A stretch of DNA of 64,000 nucleotides from Halogeometricum sp. S3BR5-2 (GTDB lineage: Archaea > Halobacteriota > Halobacteria > Halobacteriales > Haloferacaceae): assembly GCF_031624635.1 (NCBI RefSeq), contig NZ_JAMQOQ010000004.1, forward strand, positions 1-64,000. Reading direction: 5' to 3'. The position numbers and the translations under genes are program-made. Shown in pieces: positions 10,828 to 19,612 of this stretch (the first letter of the stretch is position 1; each line of letters starts with the position of its first letter). The notes beneath the pieces were generated by a model. The model saw only the letters and a list, made by a program, of their open reading frames with translations, made no database searches and was not told the origin of the DNA.

Positions 10828-11759
10828 GAGAACGCACAGCGCGTTCCCGATGCCGGCCGGCGACCGAGAGATGAAGTCCGACAGGGTGAACGTCGGCGAG
10901 CAGTCGCGCTCGGTTTCGGGGTCGAGGCGATGGTGTGAAACCGCAGTTCGAACTCTCGACGACGCGGTGTCTGCCGTACGTCGAGCTGGCGTTGTTTGAG
11001 CGGATTGACCGCGTGTGGTCGTTCCTTATCCAGCGATATGGCCGCGGAGAACGCACTCTCGCGGCGTCTTGGACGTTCAACCGTCGGCGCGACGACGAGT
11101 GAAGTTAGAGTTCATTATAATAATTGTTCACGGCGTATGCTCGGAGCGGCTGTCGGGGCTGACACGGCGATTGCCGGCTTCTCCCGCCAGTTGAGGCAAT
11201 ATTTGCGGACATTCGAGAGAACAGACGCCGCACCGAGATATTGAGTGTCGGGAGCCGAAAATTGCCTTTTGTGCAGTACCTCGGTGTCTGTCGGAGGAAA
11301 ATCCGGTACAGTATCCTCTACAGAGACGTTCGTACAGAAATGTACGAAGCCACACTTCAGAGCGACTCTGCAACCGTGCTCGCCGTCGAACGTGTTTGGC
11401 ACCGAATGACTATCCGACGACGATAAGCGATTCACCTCGTAGACGCGCCCCCCATTACACTATTAGTATCGTAATCTATGAGACTCTCGGCCGGAACTGG
11501 AGGACACGGACGTGCGATTAGATACAGGCTCTTTTGGGGAATATAGTTCCACAAATACGCTTTCATACCTACACGAACTGCATCTACGGCGATATTTGGG
11601 TAGATGGAGCTGTATTGCAGGGTCCGAAAGCACGGCGGAGACGGACGAATCGGATGTTCGAGGAATCGATACGACGCGATTCGGGGCATCTGAGGTTGCG
11701 GTCCGCTCCCGAACGGTGTGAAATACGTGTTCACCGAAAAGACGGCGACTGCGGGCCGA
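10828..11759. other. 932-bp region without a supported gene
   Basis: Several short open frames exist on both strands (for example 10996-11244 plus and 11115-11435 minus, about 106 residues), but none shows a recognisable domain, a good start context or haloarchaeal acidic composition. Base composition is lower in GC than the neighbours, which would fit a decayed element or insertion. No terminal inverted repeats or transposase motifs were recognised. Confidence 0.5.
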
Positions 11760-13076
11760 TCAGATCTGTGGTCCGAGATACCCCCACGCGAGGAGGCGGT
11801 CACCGTCGCCGTCTATCCACCGTTCGCCGATGTCGTCGCGGTAGTAGACGTTCGGGATGACGATGTCGTCGATGCGATCGTACGCCTGCTCGCGCGCCTT
11901 CTGCATCGTTTCGCCCTTCCCGGTCACGACGAGGGGCATGCCGCTCTCGCCGGCGACGCGCCACTGCCCGTCGACCTGCTTCGCGTCCTCGAGGTGGATA
12001 CCCGCTCGGCTCTCCGTCTCGAACACGACGGCGGCGTTCCGGGAGTTCTCGTCGTACGTCTTCTCGTCGGTGAAGGGGAACGGCGGGAGGACGATTCGGA
12101 CGCCGATTTGGTAGCCCCGGTGGACCTCCAACTCGGGGCTGTTTCCGTGCGCGAGGTCGTAGAAGAACTGGCCGGTCGACGACTCGAAGGACTCCTCTTG
12201 GAGCGCGATGGTCGGGTAGCCGAACCGGGGGGTGAACTCCAGCGGGTAGATGCCTCGGTCGTTGACGATGCAGTTGATGTCGATGCTGCCGACGTAGCCC
12301 TCGTCGGCGAGCCATCCTTCGAGTTTACCGAGCGTTTCCTCGAACAGGCGGTTCCGCCCGGCCCAGAACATCGAGGTGCCCATCTCGCCCGTCGACGGGC
12401 CGATGTTCCCGGGGAACAGCCGCTTGTGCTCGAAGTTGAAGTTCACGCGGTCGACGAACCGCTCCCCGTCGAAGAACCCGCAGACGGCGACTTCCACTCC
12501 CTCGACCTTCCGCTGGAGCTGAAACCCCGTCATGCGGTGTCCCCACGCCTTCTCGTAGGCTTCGAGCACGTCGACCACGTCGCTGCCGTCGTCCTCGCTG
12601 CCGACGTACAACAGTCGCTTCACGTTCTGGACTTCGCCCAAGGGTTTGATGACGTAGGGCGCGCGGTGGTCCCGGACGTACGCTATCGCCTCGTCGAAGT
12701 CGTGGAAGACGCGGTGTTCGACGGTGTCGACGCCGTGCGCTTCGAGCACGTCCATCGCGTACCCTCGGTCCCCCTCTAGTCGGTCCGTGTTCGGCGTGCC
12801 GCCGACGACGGCCTTCCCCTTCTCGCGGAGTTCGGCCGCGAGTTTTCCCGTCCCGACGTCCGACCCGACCCAGATGTCGTCGAAGACGACGACGTCGGCC
12901 CACTCGACCTCGGCGCGCCAGTCGTCCGTCTTGGGGACGAAGCCGTCGCCTATCTCCCGGTCGCGTTCGGCCTCGATGTAGTACTTCACGTCGTGGCCCT
13001 CGCGGTGAACCTGCCAGGCGAGGTCGGTTATCAGCGCGGCGTCCGCGGAGACGAAGAGGAATCGCTTGCCGTCCAT
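11760..13076 (-). CDS. ATP-grasp protein related to phosphoribosylamine-glycine ligase
   Basis: A 438-residue protein of the ATP-grasp superfamily resembling PurD (GARS). It has an N-terminal Rossmann-like part (MDGKRFLFVSADAALITDLAW), an ATP-grasp core with APYVIKPLGEVQNVKRLLYVG (about 150-170), an acidic metal-binding region DRVNFNFEHKRLFPGNIGPSTGEMGT, and SIDINCIVNDRGIYPLEFTPRFGYPT, where PurD has its Glu/Asn metal ligands. The Gly-rich start typical of true PurD is missing, and no other purine gene is nearby, so a different amine-acid ligation is possible. The ATG at 13074-13076 starts the conserved region although the frame is open to 13337. Confidence 0.75.
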   Translation of the reverse strand: MDGKRFLFVSADAALITDLAWQVHREGHDVKYYIEAERDREIGDGFVPKTDDWRAEVEWADVVVFDDIWVGSDVGTGKLAAELREKGKAVVGGTPNTDRLEGDRGYAMDVLEAHGVDTVEHRVFHDFDEAIAYVRDHRAPYVIKPLGEVQNVKRLLYVGSEDDGSDVVDVLEAYEKAWGHRMTGFQLQRKVEGVEVAVCGFFDGERFVDRVNFNFEHKRLFPGNIGPSTGEMGTSMFWAGRNRLFEETLGKLEGWLADEGYVGSIDINCIVNDRGIYPLEFTPRFGYPTIALQEESFESSTGQFFYDLAHGNSPELEVHRGYQIGVRIVLPPFPFTDEKTYDENSRNAAVVFETESRAGIHLEDAKQVDGQWRVAGESGMPLVVTGKGETMQKAREQAYDRIDDIVIPNVYYRDDIGERWIDGDGDRLLAWGYLGPQI

Positions 13077-13314
13077 ACGACCCCCACGGCGGCTTGGTAT
13101 ATATGGTTGGACGTGGTCCGTTCGCCGCCCGCGCGTTCCGAGTCGTACGCTGCGGAAGGGCAATCTCGACCGGGTTCGAGCGAGCGGTTCGATTAAACTC
13201 CGACAAAGTTTCATGACGATCCGACGACCGGCACCCTCGACTCTCGGGGTCGGTCGTTCGACAGCACCTCGCCCGCCTCGGAAACGCTTTGAACCTTCCT
13301 TCCGAGGTGAAGGC

Positions 13315-13710
13315 ATGGCCGACCGACACCGCGCCAACTACGCGCTGCTCCCGGTGCTCGAACAGTTGGGTCCGAACGAAGGTGCGCTCGACGTCCCGTG
13401 GGCGACGTTCGCGGGCGATTGTACCTCGGAGCACGAGTTCACCGTCCCGACCGACGGGACGGTGGACGCCTACGTCGAACTGCAGGCGTACGACGTGGGA
13501 ACGTACGGCCACGAGATACTGCTCAACGGCGACTCGCTCACCGGGTTCGACGTGCCGCCGACGGAGGGCTGGCAGTACTGGATGGACACCGTCTCCGGGA
13601 GCGAACTCCGAGAGGGGACGAACGCGGTACAGATCCGACGGGACGCATCGGAGGACGACTCGTTCGCGGTGGGCAACGTCACCGTACACTGGAAGGAACC
13701 GATAGAGTGA
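13315..13710 (+). CDS. Conserved haloarchaeal protein, 131 aa, beta-rich
   Basis: Small acidic protein without signal peptide. The sequence alternates short polar turns and beta-strand-like stretches (HEFTVPTDGTVDAYVELQAY, GHEILLNGDSLTGFD, VGNVTVHWKEPIE), which suggests a carbohydrate-binding-like or galactose-binding-like beta sandwich. I believe it belongs to a haloarchaea-specific family of unknown function. The ATG at 13315 is the first residue of the conserved-looking part; the open frame reaches back to 13066 but that part has no protein-like composition. It diverges from the ATP-grasp gene across 238 bp. Confidence 0.7.
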   Translation: MADRHRANYALLPVLEQLGPNEGALDVPWATFAGDCTSEHEFTVPTDGTVDAYVELQAYDVGTYGHEILLNGDSLTGFDVPPTEGWQYWMDTVSGSELREGTNAVQIRRDASEDDSFAVGNVTVHWKEPIE

Positions 13711-13842
13711 CCCGCGGCGCGAGTGCTTAAAACTGAACCCGAGTTTATTCTGGGTGGTTACCGGCACACGCCGACCGGCCGGACTCCGCGAGTCGACAGC
13801 GCCGCCGACGAGGCGTTCGTCGGGCGCGGCGCGGCGTCGGCG

Positions 13843-14244
13843 CTACTCGCGGATGTCCTTGGGGTCTCCCTCGGAACCGTCGTGCGCGACCGGTTCGCCG
13901 TCGCCGGTGTCCCCGGTCGCCACCGTGTTCTGGTCGTCGTCCGGCGGGCGCTCTCGCTTCGCGGCCTCGTCGGCGTCGGCGACGTTCTCGCGGTCGATGA
14001 CCCGAAGGACCGGTTCGTCGTCGGGGCCGCTCCGGCGGTACTGGAGGAGTCGGTCCTCGGCGTCGAACCGCTCGAAGAAGCGCTCCCACTCGACCGGTTC
14101 GGCGTCCGAATCCGTCGAGAACACGAGTTCGTCGGACGGACCCGACGCCCGCGTCGGAACGGCGCCGACCTCGTCCGCCAGCGACCGAATCTCGTCGTGG
14201 TCCGTCGTCCGCTTCCATCCTGTGTCGTCGGTGTCGTTCGCCAT
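13843..14244 (-). CDS. Acidic protein of unknown function, 133 aa
   Basis: Highly acidic soluble protein (MANDTDDTGW start, many Asp/Glu, Asp-rich C-terminus after about residue 85). The central part, with DELVFSTDSDAEPVEWERFFERFDAEDRLLQYR, alternates strand and helix character. No recognised domain. The frame continues upstream, but the ATG at 14242-14244 is followed by the only stretch with haloarchaeal composition; the upstream extension is very Arg-rich and overlaps the next gene in another frame. Same direction as the prenyltransferase-cyclase gene, 86 bp downstream of it. Confidence 0.6.
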   Translation of the reverse strand: MANDTDDTGWKRTTDHDEIRSLADEVGAVPTRASGPSDELVFSTDSDAEPVEWERFFERFDAEDRLLQYRRSGPDDEPVLRVIDRENVADADEAAKRERPPDDDQNTVATGDTGDGEPVAHDGSEGDPKDIRE

Positions 14245-14330
14245 GGGTTCCGACGTAGAGCCGTCGGGAGGATAAGCCAGTCGGCCGGTCGCCGCGTCGG
14301 TCGCCGGCGTTCGGACGACGGGCCCTCTCG

Positions 14331-15506
14331 TCACTCGACCTCGCGGTCGGAACGGCGGAGCGTCTCGTGGAGGCCGAGGACGAACGCGGGGACGACGACC
14401 ATGAACAGGTGCTCTTCGAGGGGGATGCCGAACAGGTCGACGCCGGTCCTGAGGACGATCTCGAAGACGCCGACTTCGAGCGTGTACCAGTCCCAGAGGT
14501 AGGCGACGGGGTAGAGGACGGCTATCGTCCGAACCGCCGACCACAGGGCGCCCCGTCCCGCGCGGGCGAGGAGCGCGAAGGCGACGGTGCCGAAGACCAG
14601 TTCGGTCGCGAGGTAGGTGTACGGCCCGAGCGCGCCAATATCCGGGAGCGGAGCGTTCGTCAGGGGGGCGAACCAGACGCCGACGACGAGGACGGCGAGG
14701 AAGACGTACGCGCCGCGCACGAGCAGCATCGTCGCGAGTCCGGGGTCGGCGTCGAGGCTCACCGCGGCGACGACGCCGAACAGGGCGGCGGCGACGACGG
14801 CCGACGGCGGAAACAGGCCGTCGACGGCGAACCACAGCGTCGCCACGAGGGCGACGCCGACGAGGGCGTGTGCGAACCGGCGCGCCCGGCGGCGTCCGAG
14901 GGCGACGGCGACGGTTCGCTTGCCGATGGAGCGGTCGTACTCGTAGTCCGTCGAGTCGTCGATGACCTTCACGCCGCAGAGGAGGACGAAGAACACGCCG
15001 GCGAACGCGAGCGGTGCCGCCGCGACGGCGAGCGTCTGGACGTAGTAGCCGCCGAACAGTGCGACTGCGATGCCGAGCGGGTACCCCGCCGTCGTCGTCA
15101 CGGGGTTCGTGTCCAACTGCGGCGCGTGGAGGACACCGATGACCCACGCGGGGAGCGTGACCAGAACGGCGAGCGGTCCGGCGAAGAACCACAGAACCGC
15201 GAGACACGCCGCGAACCCGGCGCCGGCGGCGACGAGGGCCAGTCGGCAACCGCCCGCGGTCAGCGGATGGTCGTCGTCCTCGCCGCGGACGTGGAAGTCG
15301 ACGTACCCGTCCTTCACGTGCGCCGTGTAAACGCTGAAGAAAATGGCGAGGAGATGGGCGAGGAGGACCACGGGGTGCGCCTCCGCGGCGAGTATCGCGC
15401 CGAACGCGGCGGCGGCGACCGGCGGGAGCATGAACACCGGATGAACCTGCGACCCGAGGGCTCGACCGGCGGCGAGCGCTCCGTGACCGTGTCGAGAGAT
15501 ACCCAT
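14331..15506 (-). CDS. UbiA prenyltransferase fused to lycopene cyclase-type domain
   Basis: A 391-residue membrane protein with two domains. Residues 20-280 form a UbiA-like prenyltransferase with about seven helices and two Asp-rich motifs: KDGYVD-FHVRGEDD (65-78) and DDSTDYEYDRSIGKRT (183-198), variants of the UbiA NDxxDxxxD and DxxxD motifs. Residues 293-382 match a CrtYc/d-type lycopene cyclase subunit: three helices, WDWY at 339-342, and the hallmark GIPLEEHLF at 360-368. UbiA enzymes of the CrtEb/LbtAB type add prenyl units to lycopene and small cyclases close the C50 product, so the fusion could join the two steps. The ATG at 15506 is preferred to a GTG at 15530. Confidence 0.85.
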   Translation of the reverse strand: MGISRHGHGALAAGRALGSQVHPVFMLPPVAAAAFGAILAAEAHPVVLLAHLLAIFFSVYTAHVKDGYVDFHVRGEDDDHPLTAGGCRLALVAAGAGFAACLAVLWFFAGPLAVLVTLPAWVIGVLHAPQLDTNPVTTTAGYPLGIAVALFGGYYVQTLAVAAAPLAFAGVFFVLLCGVKVIDDSTDYEYDRSIGKRTVAVALGRRRARRFAHALVGVALVATLWFAVDGLFPPSAVVAAALFGVVAAVSLDADPGLATMLLVRGAYVFLAVLVVGVWFAPLTNAPLPDIGALGPYTYLATELVFGTVAFALLARAGRGALWSAVRTIAVLYPVAYLWDWYTLEVGVFEIVLRTGVDLFGIPLEEHLFMVVVPAFVLGLHETLRRSDREVE

Positions 15507-15759
15507 ATGCGTGGTATCGGTGCCGAGCACAAGAACCTACGGGCCAGCGGTCGATGCGATAGCGGAGGAGTCGGGCGTATTTGGTCGCTCGGCGGCCGGA
15601 CGGTCGGCCGGTCGAAACTCCTCCGTCGGAGATAGTCCTTACGCGAATACACTTGTAACGGCGGTACTGTCGTTAGAGAACGACACAGACCGAGTTCGGT
15701 CGGGCCCGTCGATGTACGGGGCCACATCTTTGAGGAGCCTCCCGTTCGAAAGCGTATCC

Positions 15760-16029
15760 ATGACGGACGAACCGAACGTCGAGACGGTCGAAGCGGGAGA
15801 CGACTACTACCACGTCCGGTTCCGCGACCCGGACGACTTCGACGACGTCCGAACCCCCGACTGGGCGGAGAACGCCGCGGAGTCCGTCTCCGAGGGAGCG
15901 GAGGTTCGGATGGGTCAGAAAGAGGGAAGCAACGACTGGGTGGTGCAGAGCGTCCTCGTCAAAAAGAGCGTCGGCAAGGAGAAAGCCGTCGAACAGGCCG
16001 AAGAGATACGGGCCGAGATAGCATCCTGA
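15760..16029 (+). CDS. Conserved haloarchaeal protein, 89 aa
   Basis: Small acidic soluble protein, MTDEPNVETVEAGDDYYHVR at the start. The middle (FRDPDDFDDVRTPDWAENAAESVSEGAEVRMGQKEGSNDWVVQSVLVKK) looks like a short alpha/beta domain, and the C-terminal third is a charged helix. No recognised function. It converges with the next gene, with three bases between the stop codons. The ATG at 15760 is the only start with protein-like downstream sequence; the frame upstream to 15511 crosses the promoter region. Confidence 0.65.
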   Translation: MTDEPNVETVEAGDDYYHVRFRDPDDFDDVRTPDWAENAAESVSEGAEVRMGQKEGSNDWVVQSVLVKKSVGKEKAVEQAEEIRAEIAS

Positions 16030-16032
16030 CGG

Positions 16033-16344
16033 CTACGCCGACTCCGCGCTCCCATCGTCCTCATCGCCCTGCCCGCCGCGGTCCGAGTACTTCTTTCGAC
16101 CGATGGCCTCGTCGCTCACCATGCCCACGACGCTCTGTCTCACGTCGTCGGCGGAGTCGAACGTCGTCTCTCCCAGGGGTTCGAGCACCTCTCGCAGCGT
16201 CTGCGTGCCGTCTTCGAGTTCGAGTTCCCGGTCGCCGTAGCGTTCCAGCACGTCCGCCTTGCTCATCGGATACTCCTCGTCGGCTAGGTCGTCGTCGAGC
16301 GAACCGAACTCCACGCCCTGTTCGCGGCTCTCGTCGGGGGCCAT
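16033..16344 (-). CDS. DUF5789-like haloarchaeal protein, 103 aa
   Basis: Acidic protein of a small family widespread in haloarchaea that I recognise as DUF5789-like, of unknown function. Visible features: GVEFGSLDDDLADEEYPMSKADVLERYGD, ELELEDGTQTLREVLEPLG, the helix SADDVRQSVVGMVSDEAIGRKKYSDRGG, and an acidic disordered tail. The helix block resembles small wHTH-like domains, but no DNA-binding claim is made. Convergent with the preceding gene; 142 bp separate its start from the divergent glycosyltransferase-like gene. Confidence 0.7.
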   Translation of the reverse strand: MAPDESREQGVEFGSLDDDLADEEYPMSKADVLERYGDRELELEDGTQTLREVLEPLGETTFDSADDVRQSVVGMVSDEAIGRKKYSDRGGQGDEDDGSAESA

Positions 16345-16486
16345 ACGACGGAATCGGCCGACTGAACCTTATAGCCGTTGCTGGCGCGTGCCGGCGGTGC
16401 GGTCGCCCGCCGGTCGCGAGGCGGGCCGCGGCGGCCGACGCAGTCATGCGACCGTGCGTCGTAGCCGCGTTCGAAGGTGTCCACAG

Positions 16487-17971
16487 ATGCGAGTCCTCAT
16501 CGTTCCGGAACTGTACCGACCGCGCGACGCCAGCGCGAACGCGACGCTGAACGACGCCGTGACGTGGGTCCGCGAGTGGTTGCGGCAGGACCCGACCGTC
16601 CACGTCTACTGGCTGCTCCCGCACCGGGGAACCGCGAACTACGAACGCGAGGACGTCCTCGCCGACCGCGACCGGGTCACGCTCCTCGAAGCCGACTCGT
16701 TCATGCAGGGGACCGATAGCGAGTACGTCTTCACCGAGAGCGGGTACACCGAGGAGCAACTGCGCGTGATACGCGAGCGAATCTACGAGGAGCTGGGGTA
16801 CGTGGACGTCGTAGTCGACCAACTGCGTCAGGGACGCGAGGACCTCCTGAAGTGGCTGCTCCTGCTGTCGGGTCACCGGGCGGACGAACCGAAACCGTTC
16901 GACGTCGTCGTCAACGTCCACGACCTGATGCTCCCGTTCAAGTACGCCACCGACGGTTATCGCGACGACTACCACCGCAAACTCGAAGTCGCTCACGCCG
17001 TCCTCGCCGACGGCTGCTGGTTCAAAGCCGGGCTCGACGCGAGCGAACTGCCCGTGTTCGGTCGGGAGTTCCTCTCGGAGACGGTCATCGAGGACGCCCT
17101 CGACGACGCGGTGATGACCGAGAGCCCTATCGACTTCAGCCGGTTCGAAGAGCGGTACGCGAAGGAACCGCGATGGCTCCACATCGCCGGGTCGGGGTGG
17201 AAGAAGAAGCACCCCGAACTCCTCTTCGAGATAGCGGAGGACCTCTACCGGGAGTACGGCATCGAGACCATCTTCACCAGCATGGACGACATCCCCGAAT
17301 CGTACACCCGGTATCCGTGGGTCGAGGCGTACCCGAGAGCCTCGTGGGAGGAGTACGCGCGGATGCTCCGGAAGGGGGACATCGCCATCTGCGCGACGGA
17401 GTACGACACCCTCGCGCGGACGTGGTTCGAGCAGGCGGCGAGCGGACAGGTGCTCGTCGTCCGCGACGAACCCTGGGTCGAGGACTGCGTCCCCGACGAC
17501 TCGCCGCTCGTCGTCCCGGTCGAGGAACTCGGGAGCCGCGCGCGCTGGGTCGTCGAGAACTGGGACGACGCCGTCGCCGCGAACCAGCGGCTGATAGACC
17601 ACGTCCGGGAGGTCAGGAGCCCGGAGCGCGCCGGTCGGAAGACGCTCGATGACATGACGCGGCGCGTCGAGGAGAAGGTGGACGAGTACACCGAGGTCCA
17701 CCGAAAAGGAGACTCGCGGCGGTCGGCCGTCGGTCGGGCCATCGACCGGACCGACCCGGACAGCATCGCCCTCGACGAGTTGAACGAGGCGGGCGCGACA
17801 GTTGTGAGAGACGGGGAACCGCTGTTGGACCACGAGTGGTGCTCGATCACCGACCTCGTGTTCGCACTCCGCGTGCGCGGCTACTACGACACCGGCAGCG
17901 CCGGAACGCCGGTGTTCCGCCGGGTCCCCGACCCCGACTCGCCCGGACGGATGTCGGTTCGGTCACCGTGA
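16487..17971 (+). CDS. Glycosyltransferase-like protein (GT-B fold)
   Basis: A 494-residue soluble protein. The N-terminal part (MRVLIVPELYRPRDASANA, then LADGCWFKAGLDASELP) and the C-terminal Rossmann part (WLHIAGSGWKKKHPELLFEIAEDL, EAYPRASWEEYARMLRKGDIAICATEYDT, ARTWFEQAASGQVLVVRDEPWVEDCVPDDSPLVVPV) are typical of GT-B glycosyltransferases, where the second region binds the nucleotide sugar and a conserved Glu sits near the EQAASG position. The final 80 residues are an extra, poorly recognised tail. No other glycan gene is adjacent, so donor and acceptor are unknown. The ATG at 16487 begins the first Rossmann strand. Confidence 0.6.
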   Translation: MRVLIVPELYRPRDASANATLNDAVTWVREWLRQDPTVHVYWLLPHRGTANYEREDVLADRDRVTLLEADSFMQGTDSEYVFTESGYTEEQLRVIRERIYEELGYVDVVVDQLRQGREDLLKWLLLLSGHRADEPKPFDVVVNVHDLMLPFKYATDGYRDDYHRKLEVAHAVLADGCWFKAGLDASELPVFGREFLSETVIEDALDDAVMTESPIDFSRFEERYAKEPRWLHIAGSGWKKKHPELLFEIAEDLYREYGIETIFTSMDDIPESYTRYPWVEAYPRASWEEYARMLRKGDIAICATEYDTLARTWFEQAASGQVLVVRDEPWVEDCVPDDSPLVVPVEELGSRARWVVENWDDAVAANQRLIDHVREVRSPERAGRKTLDDMTRRVEEKVDEYTEVHRKGDSRRSAVGRAIDRTDPDSIALDELNEAGATVVRDGEPLLDHEWCSITDLVFALRVRGYYDTGSAGTPVFRRVPDPDSPGRMSVRSP

Positions 17972-18298
17972 GGCGCGGCGCCGACTCGAGTATTGGCACC
18001 TTATGAACTTATTTTAGGTTATTTTAAGCACATATAGCACAGTACGGAGTCAACTACCGAAGCCGAATTTCAAAGTATCGAGAGAAGTGGCCACATCGAG
18101 TTGAAGCAAATCATCTCTCGCGAATACGGTTTCGAATCGGGTATGAGACAAACAAGCGGTCGTTCGATAAACGTATTCTCGTCGCCGTCCGCTTCAGCGT
18201 TACAGGCCTACCGCTGTAATTCGACCGAGTAGACAGTCCTCGGACGGTCCGATCGAGGGACCCGGTGGCTTTTTCCGCCGCGCGGGAGAGAGGCGAGC
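17972..18298. other. 327-bp AT-richer intergenic region
   Basis: No gene. Contains AT-rich stretches near 18003-18045 and a pair GAATACG / CGTATTC (about 18121 and 18172) that could form a weak hairpin. It must contain the promoter of the AGE epimerase gene, but no clear TATA element is seen at the usual distance. Confidence 0.4.
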
Positions 18299-19510
18299 AT
18301 GACACGTTCGATTCCGGCCCGGTCGCCCGAGTGGCTTCGGCGCGACGCCGTCGGCGCGCTCCGATTCCATCGAGAGCGGTCGATGGACTCGCACTTCGGC
18401 GGCTACGTCGCGCAGGTGAGCGACCGCGACGGCGCCATCTACGACTCGCGCACGAAGCATCTCGTCCCGACCGCCAGATTCGTCTTCGCGTTCAGCGTCG
18501 GGAAACTGCTCGACGGGCCGGTGTGGTGCGAACCGGCGGCCGAGCACGGTCTCTCGTACCTCCGAAACGTCGCCTACGACGAGGAGCGCGGCGGCTACGG
18601 GTGGCTGTTCGCGGGCCGCGAGACGACGGACGACACGCGGGCGACGTACGGGCACGCCTTCGTCCTCCTCGCGTACGCCGCCGCGACGCGCGCCGGCATC
18701 GGCGACGTCGAGGGCCGTATCGGCGAGACGTACGACATCCTCGACGAGCAGTTCTGGGAGGACGACCCCGGCGCTTTCGCCAGCAACCGGGACGGAGACT
18801 GGGACCCCGCCGAACCGGGGTACCGGGGGCAGAACGCCAACATGCACGCGACGGAGGCGCTGCTCGCCGCCTACGAGGCGACCGGCGAGGAGCGCTACCT
18901 GTCGCGGGCGGCCGACGTGGCGGCGACGATAGCGCGCGACAAACCCGACGAGGCCGACGGACTCCTCTGCGAGCACTTCACCGCCGACTGGGAGATAGAC
19001 TGGGAGTACAACCGCGAGAAGAAGGCGGACCTGTTCCGCCCGTGGGGCTACCAACCGGGCCACATGCTGGAGTGGGCGAAACTGCTCGTCCGCCTCGACG
19101 CCCACCGCGACGAGGAGTGGTACCTCGACCGCGCGGAGCGGTTCTTCGACGCCTCCGTGACCGACGGCTGGGACGACGAGCGCGGGGGGTTCTACTACAC
19201 CGTCGACCGCGACGGGTCGCCCATCGTCGAGGCGAAGTACACGTGGGCGCTCGAAGAGGGCCTCGGCGCCGCGGCCCGCCTCGCCGACGCGACGGGCGAG
19301 GAACGCTACTGGGACTGGTACGACCGAATCGCGACGTACCTCCACGAGTACGCGACGAACCGCTCGCTCGGCATCCGCTACGAACGGCTCACGCCGGACG
19401 GCGACGTCCACCCGAGCATCGACGAGACGCCGAAGGTCAAGAGCGGCTACCACCACGTCAACGCCTGCTACGAGGTGCTGGAGTCGATGGGTGCAGTGGA
19501 AGAGTCGTAG
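18299..19510 (+). CDS. AGE family sugar epimerase/isomerase
   Basis: A 403-residue (alpha/alpha)6-barrel enzyme of the N-acylglucosamine 2-epimerase superfamily, which also contains mannose, cellobiose and sulfoquinovose isomerases. Conserved positions: R60 in HLVPTARFVF, YGHAF with H119, GQNANMHATEALLA with H183, PGHMLEWAKLL with H255 and E259, and KSGYHHVNACYEVLESM with H385/H386 in the place of the second catalytic His. Cytosolic. Followed by a TIM-barrel isomerase and a Gfo/Idh/MocA dehydrogenase in the same direction, so it likely serves a sugar-interconversion pathway. The exact sugar is not determined. Confidence 0.85.
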   Translation: MTRSIPARSPEWLRRDAVGALRFHRERSMDSHFGGYVAQVSDRDGAIYDSRTKHLVPTARFVFAFSVGKLLDGPVWCEPAAEHGLSYLRNVAYDEERGGYGWLFAGRETTDDTRATYGHAFVLLAYAAATRAGIGDVEGRIGETYDILDEQFWEDDPGAFASNRDGDWDPAEPGYRGQNANMHATEALLAAYEATGEERYLSRAADVAATIARDKPDEADGLLCEHFTADWEIDWEYNREKKADLFRPWGYQPGHMLEWAKLLVRLDAHRDEEWYLDRAERFFDASVTDGWDDERGGFYYTVDRDGSPIVEAKYTWALEEGLGAAARLADATGEERYWDWYDRIATYLHEYATNRSLGIRYERLTPDGDVHPSIDETPKVKSGYHHVNACYEVLESMGAVEES

Positions 19511-19612
19511 TCCCCATCGTGCTCCGGCGGTCCGTCACCATCGTTCGACGGAGAAGGGGCAACCCTTGGTCGTTCACGGGCACTTATGCGGGAGAGGGGA
19601 GAACCCCGCGCT

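Noticed and set aside
11115-11435. 106-codon minus-strand frame between the dehydrogenase and ATP-grasp genes, considered as a transposase fragment
   Set aside because: No catalytic or DNA-binding motif, and no terminal repeats or target duplication found. Kept only as unassigned sequence.
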